Below are positions 34,701 through 42,234 of a DNA stretch of 64,000 nucleotides, piece by piece (position 1 is the first letter of the stretch; every line of letters starts with the position of its first letter). Under the pieces are notes generated by a model. It was not told the DNA's origin, made no database searches, and was given only the letters and a program-made list of their open reading frames with translations. Both the position numbers and the translations under genes were made by a program. The stretch comes from Microlunatus parietis (lineage in GTDB: Bacteria > Actinomycetota > Actinomycetes > Propionibacteriales > Propionibacteriaceae). The stretch covers positions 310,001-374,000 of the forward strand of contig NZ_JACCBU010000001.1 of assembly GCF_013407955.1 (NCBI RefSeq), written 5' to 3'.

Positions 34701-37097
34701 GCTGCCGTCCGGAAGCTCGACCGCGGCCAGATGGCCCAGATCGTCCAGCCGTCGCTCGACGGCCCGGCCGAGCGGATCGATGGTCCGGGACTCCTCGCCG
34801 TCGGTGCCGTACTCGATCTCGGTCCGCGCCCCGGTCGGGTCGATCGTGGCCGCCAGCCGTCCCCCGGCGGTGTACTCGAACGTCCAGATCGCGCCGTCCG
34901 GGTCGTGCCGCTCGGTGATCCCGTGCGGCCCGTGGACGAACACGGTACGGCGGCCGCTCGGCGTGGTCGCCGCGACGACCCGGCCGGACGCGTCGTAGCT
35001 CAACCGCGCGCAATCGCCGGCCGCGTTGGTGGTGGCCGTGAGATCGCCGTACTCGTCGTAGTCGAACCGCAGGACGACCCCGACCGGGTCGACCAGCCGG
35101 GTCAGCAGTCCGTCGCGCCACTCGAACCGGGTGACCCCGCCCTCCGGGTCGGTCAGCGTTGCCGGGTTGCGACCGGTGCCGTCGTAGCTGTACGTCGTCA
35201 CCGCGCCTTCACCGGTGATCACGGTGACGATCCGGTCGTGCTCGTCATAGGCGAACTGCATCTCGGCGCCGGACGGGCTGACCTCGCGCACCACGTGACC
35301 GCGGTCGTCGAACTCGCGGACCGTGGCCCCGCCGTCGCGGCCCACCACGAGGACCGGATTGCCCTGGGCGTCGTAGCTGGTGGACTGTCGCTGGTCGAAG
35401 CTGTCGATGATGCCGATCAGCCGGCCGCGCCCGTCGTGGATCCAGGTGTTCGCCCTGGTCCCGTCGAGATCGGCGACCTCGGTGACGTTGCCCGGCAGAT
35501 AGCTGTAGCGGCTGACCCGGCCGTGCGGAGAGCGCTGGGTGGTCACCCGGCTCTGGTCGTCGTAGGTGTTGTGCACCTCGACCACCCCGTCGGCGTCAAC
35601 GACCTCCTCGATCAGGCCGGCGTCGTTCCAGCGGTAGCTGCGGGTCCCGCCGTCGCCGGCCACCGAGGTCAGCCGACCGGCGGCGTCGTAGCCGTAGTCG
35701 ATCCGGCGGCCGTCGGAGGCCACCACCGCGGTGACCGAGTCGCCGCTCCATTCCAGGCTCAGCCAGCGGCCGCGTTCGTGCTCCAGCCGGACCAGCCGGC
35801 CCTCGGCGTGGCGGAAGCTGATCATGGTGCCAACTCCGCGGTCGTACGAGAGCGGCAGGCCGGCCGTGCTGAAGCGCCAGGTCCCGCCGTCGTTGTCGGT
35901 CACCCGCAGTTCGTCGGCCGCCTCGTCGCGGTCGAGCCACAGCGCCACCCCGCGGCCGCGGTCCCAGCCGGTGCTCAGCCGGGGGAATTCGATCACCCGG
36001 CCGTCCGGCTGGGTCAGCAGCGCGGCCTCGTCGGTGAAGGTGAGCCGGACCTCGGTCCAGCTCGTCCAACCCGGCCCGAAGGCACCGCGAGCCCGGTTGA
36101 ACGAGTTGTACATCCGGCTCAGTACCAGCGAGGCGCTGCCGCCGGCGAACGACAGGTCCGTCTCCGGCTCGACGAAGTTGCCGGTGGAGGCGTTCACCGG
36201 GTCGTCGGAGTAGCCGGTGGTGGGCGCCACACCGAGGCGCGCGGGCGACGTGGGCGGGATGTCGTGGCGATTCACCGGCACGCCGGCGGACTGGAGGCTG
36301 GCCTCCAACGCGCTGTCGGAGAGCGTCACCATGTCGCCGGAGCCGCCGGCCCGGTCGAAGGCCGCCGCGACCGTCTCCACCCAGGTCTTGTCCTGGTCGT
36401 TGAGCTGGTTGTACAACCTCAGCGCGTTGTAAACCGCGGAGCCGTCGATCCCGGTCGTTCCGTCGACCCCCCAGTCGAAGCCGTTGTTGAACTCGGTCTC
36501 GAAGCCCTTCAGCTTGTCGGGCTTCCCCTGCAGGCCCTGCAGCGATTCGGTCAGGCTGCTCGCGAACGTACGCAGTGCCGTCGGTCGCGCCGACGACGTG
36601 CCACTGCCACCGCCGCTGCTCCCGCCCCCACCGGGCATCGGGTTCTCCCGATCCGTGGCGTCGGCCGAGAACTGCTTCGGTGGCGGCGGCGGCTTGGGTC
36701 CCTCCGGCGGGTCCTCGTCACCACCGAGGTCGGAGAGCGTGATGTGCGCCTTGTCCTCGTCGTGCCGCTTCTTCCACTCCCGGGCTTCGTGGCGGCGTCG
36801 GTTCTCGCCAGGCACCAGATCGAGGAGGTATTGCACCTGGCGTGCGACGTCGTCCAGCGCGGTGGCGATGTTGCCGCCGTCCTCGTTGGCGATGCCCTGA
36901 TTGCGCTCGAAGATCTGTGAGAACCGGCCCTTGAAGTCCTGCAGCGCGGTGCTGGTGCCGGACCGGCGAGTGGTGCCCAGACTGCGGAGCTTGGACGCCG
37001 TGTCGGTGCACCAGGTGATCAGCGAATTCGCCGCCTCCTCGTTGATCTTGACATCGGGAAGCCCGCCCCAGGTACTCGGATCACTGCTACTCGCCAC
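31710..37097 (-). CDS. Rhs/YD-repeat polymorphic toxin
   Basis: A 1,795-residue protein. Residues 1-100 form a WXG100-like helical head, without a signal peptide, followed by a Pro-rich and Gly/Ser-rich linker. A DUF6531-type motif 'DPVNASTGNFVEPETDL' lies near 300. Some thirty YD repeats (about 400-1480, 'YDAAGRL' type) build the cocoon. The Rhs core ends 'GWAGNPYSYAGNDPLHAADP' near 1520. Then come a Gly-rich hydrophobic stretch (about 1540-1700) and the toxin tip (about 1719-1795) with 'HNFPYSFDDTVL' and 'EIAVNPETELIFHRTFRKL'. The tip class is uncertain, possibly a nuclease. GTG 37097 was chosen over 37157 because GAAGGGGAAG precedes it at correct spacing. It separates dop from pup. Confidence 0.92.
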   Translation of the reverse strand: MASSSDPSTWGGLPDVKINEEAANSLITWCTDTASKLRSLGTTRRSGTSTALQDFKGRFSQIFERNQGIANEDGGNIATALDDVARQVQYLLDLVPGENRRRHEAREWKKRHDEDKAHITLSDLGGDEDPPEGPKPPPPPKQFSADATDRENPMPGGGGSSGGGSGTSSARPTALRTFASSLTESLQGLQGKPDKLKGFETEFNNGFDWGVDGTTGIDGSAVYNALRLYNQLNDQDKTWVETVAAAFDRAGGSGDMVTLSDSALEASLQSAGVPVNRHDIPPTSPARLGVAPTTGYSDDPVNASTGNFVEPETDLSFAGGSASLVLSRMYNSFNRARGAFGPGWTSWTEVRLTFTDEAALLTQPDGRVIEFPRLSTGWDRGRGVALWLDRDEAADELRVTDNDGGTWRFSTAGLPLSYDRGVGTMISFRHAEGRLVRLEHERGRWLSLEWSGDSVTAVVASDGRRIDYGYDAAGRLTSVAGDGGTRSYRWNDAGLIEEVVDADGVVEVHNTYDDQSRVTTQRSPHGRVSRYSYLPGNVTEVADLDGTRANTWIHDGRGRLIGIIDSFDQRQSTSYDAQGNPVLVVGRDGGATVREFDDRGHVVREVSPSGAEMQFAYDEHDRIVTVITGEGAVTTYSYDGTGRNPATLTDPEGGVTRFEWRDGLLTRLVDPVGVVLRFDYDEYGDLTATTNAAGDCARLSYDASGRVVAATTPSGRRTVFVHGPHGITERHDPDGAIWTFEYTAGGRLAATIDPTGARTEIEYGTDGEESRTIDPLGRAVERRLDDLGHLAAVELPDGSTWRFEHDSLSRLSRTTTPDGHSWSWRYGAGGAADSVIDPLGHELSVTADPTGGVVSRDATGALTHRFDELGRPVAVGQVDGSAAITTYDRCGRPVELLDAEGALTRIERDAAGRVVAVTSPVGDVTRFEYDACGRRSATIDALGNRTTISYDADSRPVQLRLPTGELGWLSYDRGGRLAASFIPGVGRTRYEYDLAGRVVAITDPSSGRRRFRYDAAGQLIAAINGNGGVTRYDYDAAGRNTTITDPLGHVTRREFDAQNRCVAETDPLGRTTRAGYDPLGRQTWQEDPGGRRTEWTYDAAGRVASIAVDGRTVSTISRDLRNRRVTVTDRSRRDRVSVSELEWNRRHQLIRRTRDGQSVSWTYDAAGRRTGMTTPDGATTTYGYDAASRLTEIDHPLLGRTRLTLDRSGRLVEAAAAGVSQSWSYADGFVTGHVLTEAGGSARTAIDRDVDGRIVAIEKTAADGSREAARFDYDAAYQLVGQAVGDVISRWQYDLAGRLVAESHGAQSCDYGYDAAGQLTSVTDAEGTTRHQYDGAGRRLRTSFADGRVRNYSWSPTGYLAEVADRSGDQVRRTRMHVDATGELASVTSGDTELPTFWDSADPYAPGLVQVGATSVLGAAGMTGVGDQWAASGWRSTRATGADPWSVEPGRAVGLPGATGGVSVGAAGELRIAGLEWLHARAYDPATRGFLSVDPLDPVPGAGWAGNPYSYAGNDPLHAADPTGLKPVSQADLENARKPWYEKAWDATTEWVGNNWEYLAGGAMVIAGGVLMATGVGGPAGMMLISAGADTIIQKATTGEVNWGQVAVSGALGGIGGLGLATRVGATGWKAAAINGAVAGGAGGAGMGGYRYATGPGPHSVSGFLTATTTGAVQGAVLGGAGGAGGHGLVTGVRNLRGVRPTPSGTAATTPSDRLAYSHNYSYHPRIRARGLEDPRAHNFPYSFDDTVLSATPITQADNSLLYRQPGSINGSDGVFEIAVNPETELIFHRTFRKL

Positions 37098-37250
37098 AAC
37101 TCTTCCCCTTCGACCACTCGTTTCCCGCGGTGCCGGTACGACGAGCCGGCCGCGCACCCGACAGAAGCCCGACCAACCTATGTGTCGGCAGAGTCAACTC
37201 GCAGCCCGGAACGCCGGTTTGTGACCGAGGTCAAGCCGCGCGGTACGAGC

Positions 37251-38771
37251 TCAGCGGCCCAGGGCCTCGACCAGTTCGGTGACGGTCTGGCTCTCCTCGA
37301 TGATCCGGCCGACCTGGGCCCGGGTGCCGCGGAGCGGGTCCAGCAGCGGGATCCGTTGCAGGGCGGCGCGCCCGGGGACGTCGAAGATCACCGAATCCCA
37401 GGAGGCGGCGACGACGGCCTCGGAGAACTTGGCCATCACCTTGCCCCGGAAGTAGGCCCGGGTGTCGGCCGGCGGCTCGGTCCGGGCCTGCTCGATCTCG
37501 GCGTCGCTGACCAGGCGCTGCATCCGGCCCTTGCCGACCAGCGCCTGGTAGAGGCTGCGGCGCGGGTCGACGTCGCAGTACTGCAGGTCGATCAGGGCGA
37601 CCTTGGCGGAGTCCCAGCCGAGCCCGTCGCGTTCCCGGTACGACTTCATCAGGCGCAGCTTGGCCACCCAGTCCAACTGGTCGGCCAGCTCGAACGGGTC
37701 GCGACGCAACGCGTCCAGGCAGCTCTGCCAGCGGGCGAACAGGTCCTTCGCCTCGATCCGGGCCGCCTCGGAGAGATCCTCGGCGACCGCGTCGTAGGTG
37801 GCCCGGCAGGCGTCCAGATACATCTCCTGCAGGCCGATCGCGGTGATCGTCCGGCCGTCGGCGAGCCCGACCGTCGTCGTGCAGGACGGGTCGTGGCTGA
37901 TCGCCCGCATCGCCGCCACCGGCGCCGCCAGCCGGACCTGCGGACCGACGGAGCCGTACTCGATCGCCCGCAGCACCCAGGCGGCGCAACCGAGCTTGAG
38001 GTAGGTGGAGATCTCCGACATCGTCGCGTCGCCGGTGATCACGTGCAGCCGGCGGTGCTTGGTGGCGTCGGCGTGCGGCTCGTCGCGGGTGTTGATGATC
38101 GGCCGGTTCAGTGTCGTCTCCAGCCCGACCTCGGCCTCGAAGAAGTCGGCCCGCTGGCTGATCTGGAACCCGGCCTGTTCGCTGGCCTGGCCCAGCCCGA
38201 CGCGGCCCGCGCCGATGATCACCTGCCGGGTGACCAGGTGGCCGGAGAACTGGGTGACGATCCGGTCGAACGGGGTGGTCCGGGACAGCAGGTAGTTCTC
38301 GTGGGTGCCGTACGAGGCGCCCTTGCCGTCGGTGTTGTTCTTGTACAGCCGAATCTGCCGGCCGATCGACTCGCTGGCCCGCTGCGCCGCGATCGCCATG
38401 ATCGCGTCGCCCGCCTTGTCGTAGCGGACCGCGTCCAGGGCCGAGGTGACCTCCGGGCCGGAGAACTCCGGGTGCGCGTGGTCGACGTACAGCCGGGCGC
38501 CGTTGGTCAGGATCAGGTTGGCCATGCCCAGGTCGGTGTCGGTCAGCTGGTCCGGGTGCGCCTGGCCGCGGGTGAGTTCGTAGCCGCGCAGGTCCCGCAG
38601 CGGCGTCTCGGTCTCGTAGTCCCAGCCGGAGGCCCCGCCCGCCGACGACCAGCCGTACGCCTTCACGACGTGGTTGGACAGCTGCATCGGATGAAGTTCC
38701 TCTTCGGCCGGCACTCCGATCGCGCTGATCCCGTACTCGGTCTCGATCCCCATCACACCGTCCACGGGCAT
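37251..38771 (-). CDS. dop: Pup deamidase/depupylase
   Basis: A 506-residue glutamine-synthetase-like enzyme. It converts the Pup C-terminal Gln to Glu and removes Pup from substrates. 'MGIETEYGIS' near the start carries the metal-binding Glu, 'NGARLYVDHAHPEFSGPE' the nucleotide site, and 'LYKNNTDGKGASYGTHENYL' the catalytic loop. It is closer to Dop than to PafA because of the start region and a Dop-type loop near residues 40-80. The ATG at 38771 ('MPVDGVMG') was preferred to 38792. Divergent from a DUF3054 gene. Confidence 0.93.
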   Translation of the reverse strand: MPVDGVMGIETEYGISAIGVPAEEELHPMQLSNHVVKAYGWSSAGGASGWDYETETPLRDLRGYELTRGQAHPDQLTDTDLGMANLILTNGARLYVDHAHPEFSGPEVTSALDAVRYDKAGDAIMAIAAQRASESIGRQIRLYKNNTDGKGASYGTHENYLLSRTTPFDRIVTQFSGHLVTRQVIIGAGRVGLGQASEQAGFQISQRADFFEAEVGLETTLNRPIINTRDEPHADATKHRRLHVITGDATMSEISTYLKLGCAAWVLRAIEYGSVGPQVRLAAPVAAMRAISHDPSCTTTVGLADGRTITAIGLQEMYLDACRATYDAVAEDLSEAARIEAKDLFARWQSCLDALRRDPFELADQLDWVAKLRLMKSYRERDGLGWDSAKVALIDLQYCDVDPRRSLYQALVGKGRMQRLVSDAEIEQARTEPPADTRAYFRGKVMAKFSEAVVAASWDSVIFDVPGRAALQRIPLLDPLRGTRAQVGRIIEESQTVTELVEALGR

Positions 38772-38850
38772 CAGCCTACGTTCCGGGGGCACGGCCTCGT
38801 CGGCGCCCGGTTCGGGACCCGGAACCGCGCCGCGGTACTAGAGTGCTGCC

Positions 38851-39243
38851 GTGAAGCTCCCGCTGGCATTCACCATCGACCTGATCGCGGTCCTCGGCTT
38901 CGCCATCGTCGGCCGCAACAGCCACGCCGAATCGGTCGACCTGGTCGGCGTCACGCTGACCGCCTGGCCGTTCCTCGTCGGCACCGCGCTCGGCACCGCG
39001 CTCGCCCTGCTCTGGCAGCGGCTCCGGCCGTCGCTGAGGTCCGCCGGGACGGCCGGACTGACCGCTGGGATCGTCGTCTGGGCCTGCACGGTCGTCGGCG
39101 GCATCGCCCTCCGGCTCGCCTCCGGCGACACCGCTGAGACCCCGTTCATCGTCGTCGCCGCGATCAGCCTCGCCGTGCTGCTGATCGGCTGGCGCCTCGG
39201 TTACCGACTGATCCGCCAGGCCCGGCACGCCGCCGCCGGCTGA
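38851..39243 (+). CDS. DUF3054 membrane protein
   Basis: A 130-residue protein with four membrane helices ('FTIDLIAVLGFAIVGRNSH', 'WPFLVGTALGTALALLW', 'GLTAGIVVWACTVVGGIAL', 'IVVAAISLAVLLIGW'). The 'GR.SH.E' motif after the first helix and the length fit DUF3054. Unknown function; probably not in the Pup pathway. It is followed after 10 bp by a truncated kinase-like gene. Confidence 0.85.
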   Translation: MKLPLAFTIDLIAVLGFAIVGRNSHAESVDLVGVTLTAWPFLVGTALGTALALLWQRLRPSLRSAGTAGLTAGIVVWACTVVGGIALRLASGDTAETPFIVVAAISLAVLLIGWRLGYRLIRQARHAAAG

Positions 39244-39253
39244 CCGGCCCCGC

Positions 39254-39619
39254 ATGGCTGCGCGGATCGTCTTCCTGAACGGTACGCCGAGCGTCGGCAA
39301 GTCCTCGACCGCCCGGGCGTTGCAGCAGCGGCTCGCCGAGCCGCACTTCTACCTCGGCCTGGACGAGTTCCGGCGCGGCTATCTGGACCGGCACTGGCTG
39401 GCCGACCACGGGACGGATCGGCGGAAGGGCCCGATGGATCTCGACCAGCCGGAACTGCACGCGCTGCACGACCACGGCTGCTACGACCTCACCGTCGACA
39501 CCTCGCAAACCTCCGTCGAGCAGGTGGTGGACCGGATCCTGCCGGTGCTCGACGACCCGCCGCGGCCGGCCGCGTTCGACCGGCTGCGCCGGATCCGGGA
39601 GGAATCTGCGAATCGTTGA
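39254..39619 (+). CDS. Chloramphenicol-phosphotransferase-like P-loop protein with internal deletion
   Basis: A 121-residue protein. The N-terminus has a P-loop 'FLNGTPSVGKSSTARALQQ' and 'FYLGLDEFRRG', and the C-terminus has 'HDHGCYDLTVDTSQTSVEQVVDRI', both typical of the CPT-like kinase family. The family is usually about 170-190 residues; the middle (substrate and lid region, including the usual RxxxRGDR-like Arg motif) is missing between residues about 45 and 70. It is probably a deletion derivative and may be inactive. Confidence 0.65.
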   Translation: MAARIVFLNGTPSVGKSSTARALQQRLAEPHFYLGLDEFRRGYLDRHWLADHGTDRRKGPMDLDQPELHALHDHGCYDLTVDTSQTSVEQVVDRILPVLDDPPRPAAFDRLRRIREESANR

Positions 39620-39647
39620 CAACCGATTCGGAGGTCCGGCCGTATAG
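39616..39647 (+). promoter_or_regulatory. ECF-type promoter of sigma module 1
   Basis: CAACC (39,620-39,624) and CGTATAG (39,641-39,647) are separated by 16 bp and lie 42 bp before the sigma gene. The second module has the identical pair at identical spacing, which points to autoregulated ECF promoters. Confidence 0.65.
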
Positions 39648-39688
39648 GGGGCACTCAAGCTCGACCGGTCCCTACTACGGGAGGATCA

Positions 39689-40231
39689 ATGGCACGACGC
39701 GATGCCGAGTTCACGGAGTACGTCGACGAACGCAGACCGACGCTCCGGCGGGCCGCGTACCTGCTCTGCGGGGATTGGACGCAGGCCGAGGACGTCGTCC
39801 AGGTCGTCCTGATGAAGCTCTACGTCGCGTGGCCCCGGGTGCACCGGGACCGGGCCGACGCCTACGTACGGCGGATGATCGCGCGGACGGCGGTGGACGA
39901 GTGGCGCCGGCCCAGCCGGCGGGCCGTACTGCCCGGTGACGCCCTGATCGACCTGGTCCCGGCCGCACCCGCCGGGGTCGGCTACGAGGAGCGTTCGGTG
40001 CTGCTCGCCGCGCTCCGACAGCTGCCCGGGCGGCAACGCCAGATCGTCGTGCTGCGGCACTGGTGGGGCTGCTCGGTCGCCGAGGTCGCCCGGGACCTGA
40101 TGATCACCCAGGGCACCGTCAAGAGCCAGACCGCCCGGGCCCTGGTCCGGCTGAAATCGATCCTCGGGCCGCCAGCCGGCCAACCCTCCCCGCCTTCCCC
40201 GCCGCACGCCGAGCTGATCGGAGAATCCTGA
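39689..40231 (+). CDS. ECF sigma factor, SigE/SigM-like (module 1)
   Basis: A 180-residue sigma-70 family ECF factor. Region 2 is 'LRRAAYLLCGDWTQAEDVVQ' with 'MKLYVAWPRV'; region 4 is 'LRQLPGRQRQIVVLRHWWGC' with the HTH 'SVAEVARDLMITQGTVKSQT'. Paralogous to the factor at 41,707 along the whole length. GGGAGGATCA precedes the ATG. Its stop overlaps the next ATG (TGATG), so sigma and partner are coupled. Confidence 0.93.
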   Translation: MARRDAEFTEYVDERRPTLRRAAYLLCGDWTQAEDVVQVVLMKLYVAWPRVHRDRADAYVRRMIARTAVDEWRRPSRRAVLPGDALIDLVPAAPAGVGYEERSVLLAALRQLPGRQRQIVVLRHWWGCSVAEVARDLMITQGTVKSQTARALVRLKSILGPPAGQPSPPSPPHAELIGES

Positions 40232-41541
40232 TGAACGACCCGCAACTGCGCCGCGAGGACTTCGACGACTGCTTCACCGGCGAACCCCCGTCACCCTCCG
40301 CCGCCGGTGACGTGGTCCGCGGCCGACACCTGCTCCGCCGGCGCCGCCGGACGGCCGGCGGTGTGGTCGCCGGGATCGTGGCCGTCGTCGTGCTCGCCGT
40401 ACCGCTGCTGACGTCGCAGACCTTCGGACCGGGTCGTTTCGATCCGGCCGAAACCCCCACCGCCGTGCCGACGGCCACGATCATGCCCTCGGCCTGTACG
40501 CCCGAGACGATCTCGGTCAAGAACGCCATCAACGCCCCGGACCAACGACCGATCGAGCAGATCGAGCTCCAGCCGTCCGAGGAGAACGGTGAGCAGGTGA
40601 TGGTCCTCGCCGTAGCCGCCACGGGCGAGATGCTGCTCGAGGTCGGCCGGGATGCGACCAGCAAGAACGATGTCGTCGAACTGTCGCCCGGCCGGCTCTA
40701 CATCGAGGATCCGGTGACCGGGCAGCGCACCCCGGTACGTGGCGACGACGACCTCATCCCGAAGACCCAGACGTTCTTCGCAGCGTTCGATGAGAGATTC
40801 GTGATCTGGATCGACACCCCCGACACGACCGTCAATTCCTCGGCCTGGAACATGTACGCCTTCGACCGCGTGACGGGCAAGATCAGCAAGGTTGCCGGGT
40901 CGGACACGGCACCCGACGAAGACCTCGCCCCCCACCGGGCAACGCTGTGGAACGGGACGGTCTACTGGTACGAGGTCCGGGACACATCGGGTAACCAGCC
41001 CGTCCAGTTCAACATCTACAGTCGCAAGCTCGACAGCGGGGAGCCGACCCGGTTGCTCGTCGAAAACGTCCACGATCCTGTTGCCGGGGACGGTTGGCTC
41101 TACTACCAGGCCTACACCACCGACCCCGAAGCCGGCTACACCATCTACCGGATGTCTCTGGCCGACGGGAAGTCGGAGATCTTCCACCGCGAGACGGACA
41201 AATCAGGCGCGGGGCTGGCCGCAGCGGGGGACCTCGTCGCCTGGGTGGAGGGCGAGGATGTGCTGGTCTATCGGGGAACCACGAGGATCGCTCGGGTCGA
41301 CGGCAAGGGTGTCCGACCGGGAGACCTGTCGGTCGGCGACAACATGATCGGGTTCGTGACCGGCGACAACGGAGCCAACGACGACATGCTGCTCGATCTT
41401 CGCAACGGCTGCCGGCTGCACCACCTGGCCAAGGCCGAGGGAATGGCTTCGGTCCGGATCGCCGGCCGAACCATCGCCTGGTCCGTGCCCGATCCGGACC
41501 AGCCGGACCACCGTGCGGATTACATCGGCCGGCTGCGCTGA
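40231..41541 (+). CDS. Membrane partner/anti-sigma candidate with extracellular propeller-like domain (module 1)
   Basis: A 436-residue single-pass protein: a short cytoplasmic segment (about 1-45, 'LRREDFDDCFTGEPPS'), one helix ('VVAGIVAVVVLAVPLL', about 47-66), then a roughly 370-residue outer domain with repeated beta motifs ('LYIEDPVTGQRTPVRGDDDL', 'MYAFDRVTGKIS', 'IYRMSLADGKSE'), as in WD/PQQ-like propellers. Two outer Cys ('SACTPETIS', 'NGCRLHHL') are conserved in the paralogue and may form a disulfide. No HxxxCxxC zinc anti-sigma motif is present. Coupling to the sigma gene suggests an anti-sigma or signal receptor. Confidence 0.75.
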   Translation: MNDPQLRREDFDDCFTGEPPSPSAAGDVVRGRHLLRRRRRTAGGVVAGIVAVVVLAVPLLTSQTFGPGRFDPAETPTAVPTATIMPSACTPETISVKNAINAPDQRPIEQIELQPSEENGEQVMVLAVAATGEMLLEVGRDATSKNDVVELSPGRLYIEDPVTGQRTPVRGDDDLIPKTQTFFAAFDERFVIWIDTPDTTVNSSAWNMYAFDRVTGKISKVAGSDTAPDEDLAPHRATLWNGTVYWYEVRDTSGNQPVQFNIYSRKLDSGEPTRLLVENVHDPVAGDGWLYYQAYTTDPEAGYTIYRMSLADGKSEIFHRETDKSGAGLAAAGDLVAWVEGEDVLVYRGTTRIARVDGKGVRPGDLSVGDNMIGFVTGDNGANDDMLLDLRNGCRLHHLAKAEGMASVRIAGRTIAWSVPDPDQPDHRADYIGRLR

Positions 41542-41552
41542 CCTCCTCCCGC

Positions 41553-41587
41553 AGGACCCCGGTGCTCTCCCCTGGCGCCGGGGTCCT
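41553..41587. terminator. GC-rich hairpin between sigma modules
   Basis: AGGACCCCGG at 41,553-41,562 pairs with CCGGGGTCCT at 41,578-41,587 around a 15-nt loop. There is no long T run. It would attenuate transcription from module 1 into module 2. Confidence 0.55.
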
Positions 41588-41633
41588 GACCTTCGGTCGT
41601 GATCCTCGCTCGTCGGAGTGCGATTTCGTGGCC

Positions 41634-41665
41634 TTGACAACCGAATCGGCCGCCGCACCGTATAG
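41634..41665 (+). promoter_or_regulatory. ECF-type promoter of sigma module 2
   Basis: CAACC (41,638-41,642), 16 bp spacer, CGTATAG (41,659-41,665), then 41 bp to the ATG. Flanking bases TTGACAACCGA and the leader up to GGGAGGATC are also shared with module 1, so promoter and genes were duplicated together. Confidence 0.65.
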
Positions 41666-41706
41666 ATGGCACGAGGGTTCGACGGGGTCCCGACTCGGGA
41701 GGATCG

Positions 41707-42234
41707 ATGGCACGGCGCGATGCGGAATTCACCGAGTACGTGGCGAAGCAACGAACGACCCTGCTCCGTGCCGCGTACCTGCTCTGTGGTGACTGGGGAC
41801 TGGCCGAGGACGTGGTCCAGATCGTCCTGGTCAAGGCCTATCTGGCCTGGCCGCGGATCCGCAAGGAGCAGGCCGACGGCTACCTGCGCCGGATGATCGC
41901 GCGGACCGCGATCGACCAGTGGCGGTCGAACCGCCGTTCGGTGCTGCCGGGCGGCGACGTGATCGACACCTCTTCGGCCGCTCCGGAAGGCATGGCGTAC
42001 GAGGAGCGGCACGCGCTGCTGGAATCCCTTCGCCTGCTGCCGGCGCGACAACGCCAGGTCGTGGTCCTGCGGCACTGGTGGGGCTGTTCGGTGGCCGAGG
42101 TCGCCCGGGATCTGCGGATCACCGAGGGGACGGTGAAGAGCCAGACCGCCCGCGCGCTGGAACGACTCAAGGTCCTCCTCGCCGCGCCACCCGACTCGTC
42201 GAAGCCCAAGACGGAAATGATCGGAGAATCCTGA
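41707..42234 (+). CDS. ECF sigma factor, SigE/SigM-like (module 2)
   Basis: A 175-residue paralogue of the module 1 sigma factor, identical at its first 12 residues ('MARRDAEFTEYV'). Region 2 has 'LLRAAYLLCGDWGLAEDVVQ'; region 4 has 'LRLLPARQRQVVVLRHWWGC' and 'SVAEVARDLRITEGTVKSQT'. The region 4 recognition helices of the two factors differ at only a few positions, so they may read the same promoters. Stop and next start overlap as TGATG. Confidence 0.93.
   Translation: MARRDAEFTEYVAKQRTTLLRAAYLLCGDWGLAEDVVQIVLVKAYLAWPRIRKEQADGYLRRMIARTAIDQWRSNRRSVLPGGDVIDTSSAAPEGMAYEERHALLESLRLLPARQRQVVVLRHWWGCSVAEVARDLRITEGTVKSQTARALERLKVLLAAPPDSSKPKTEMIGES

Noticed and set aside
32967..36920. Very long plus-strand ORF opposite the Rhs gene
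   Set aside because: It is the shadow of the YD-repeat frame. The minus strand carries clear Rhs motifs and a ribosome binding site.
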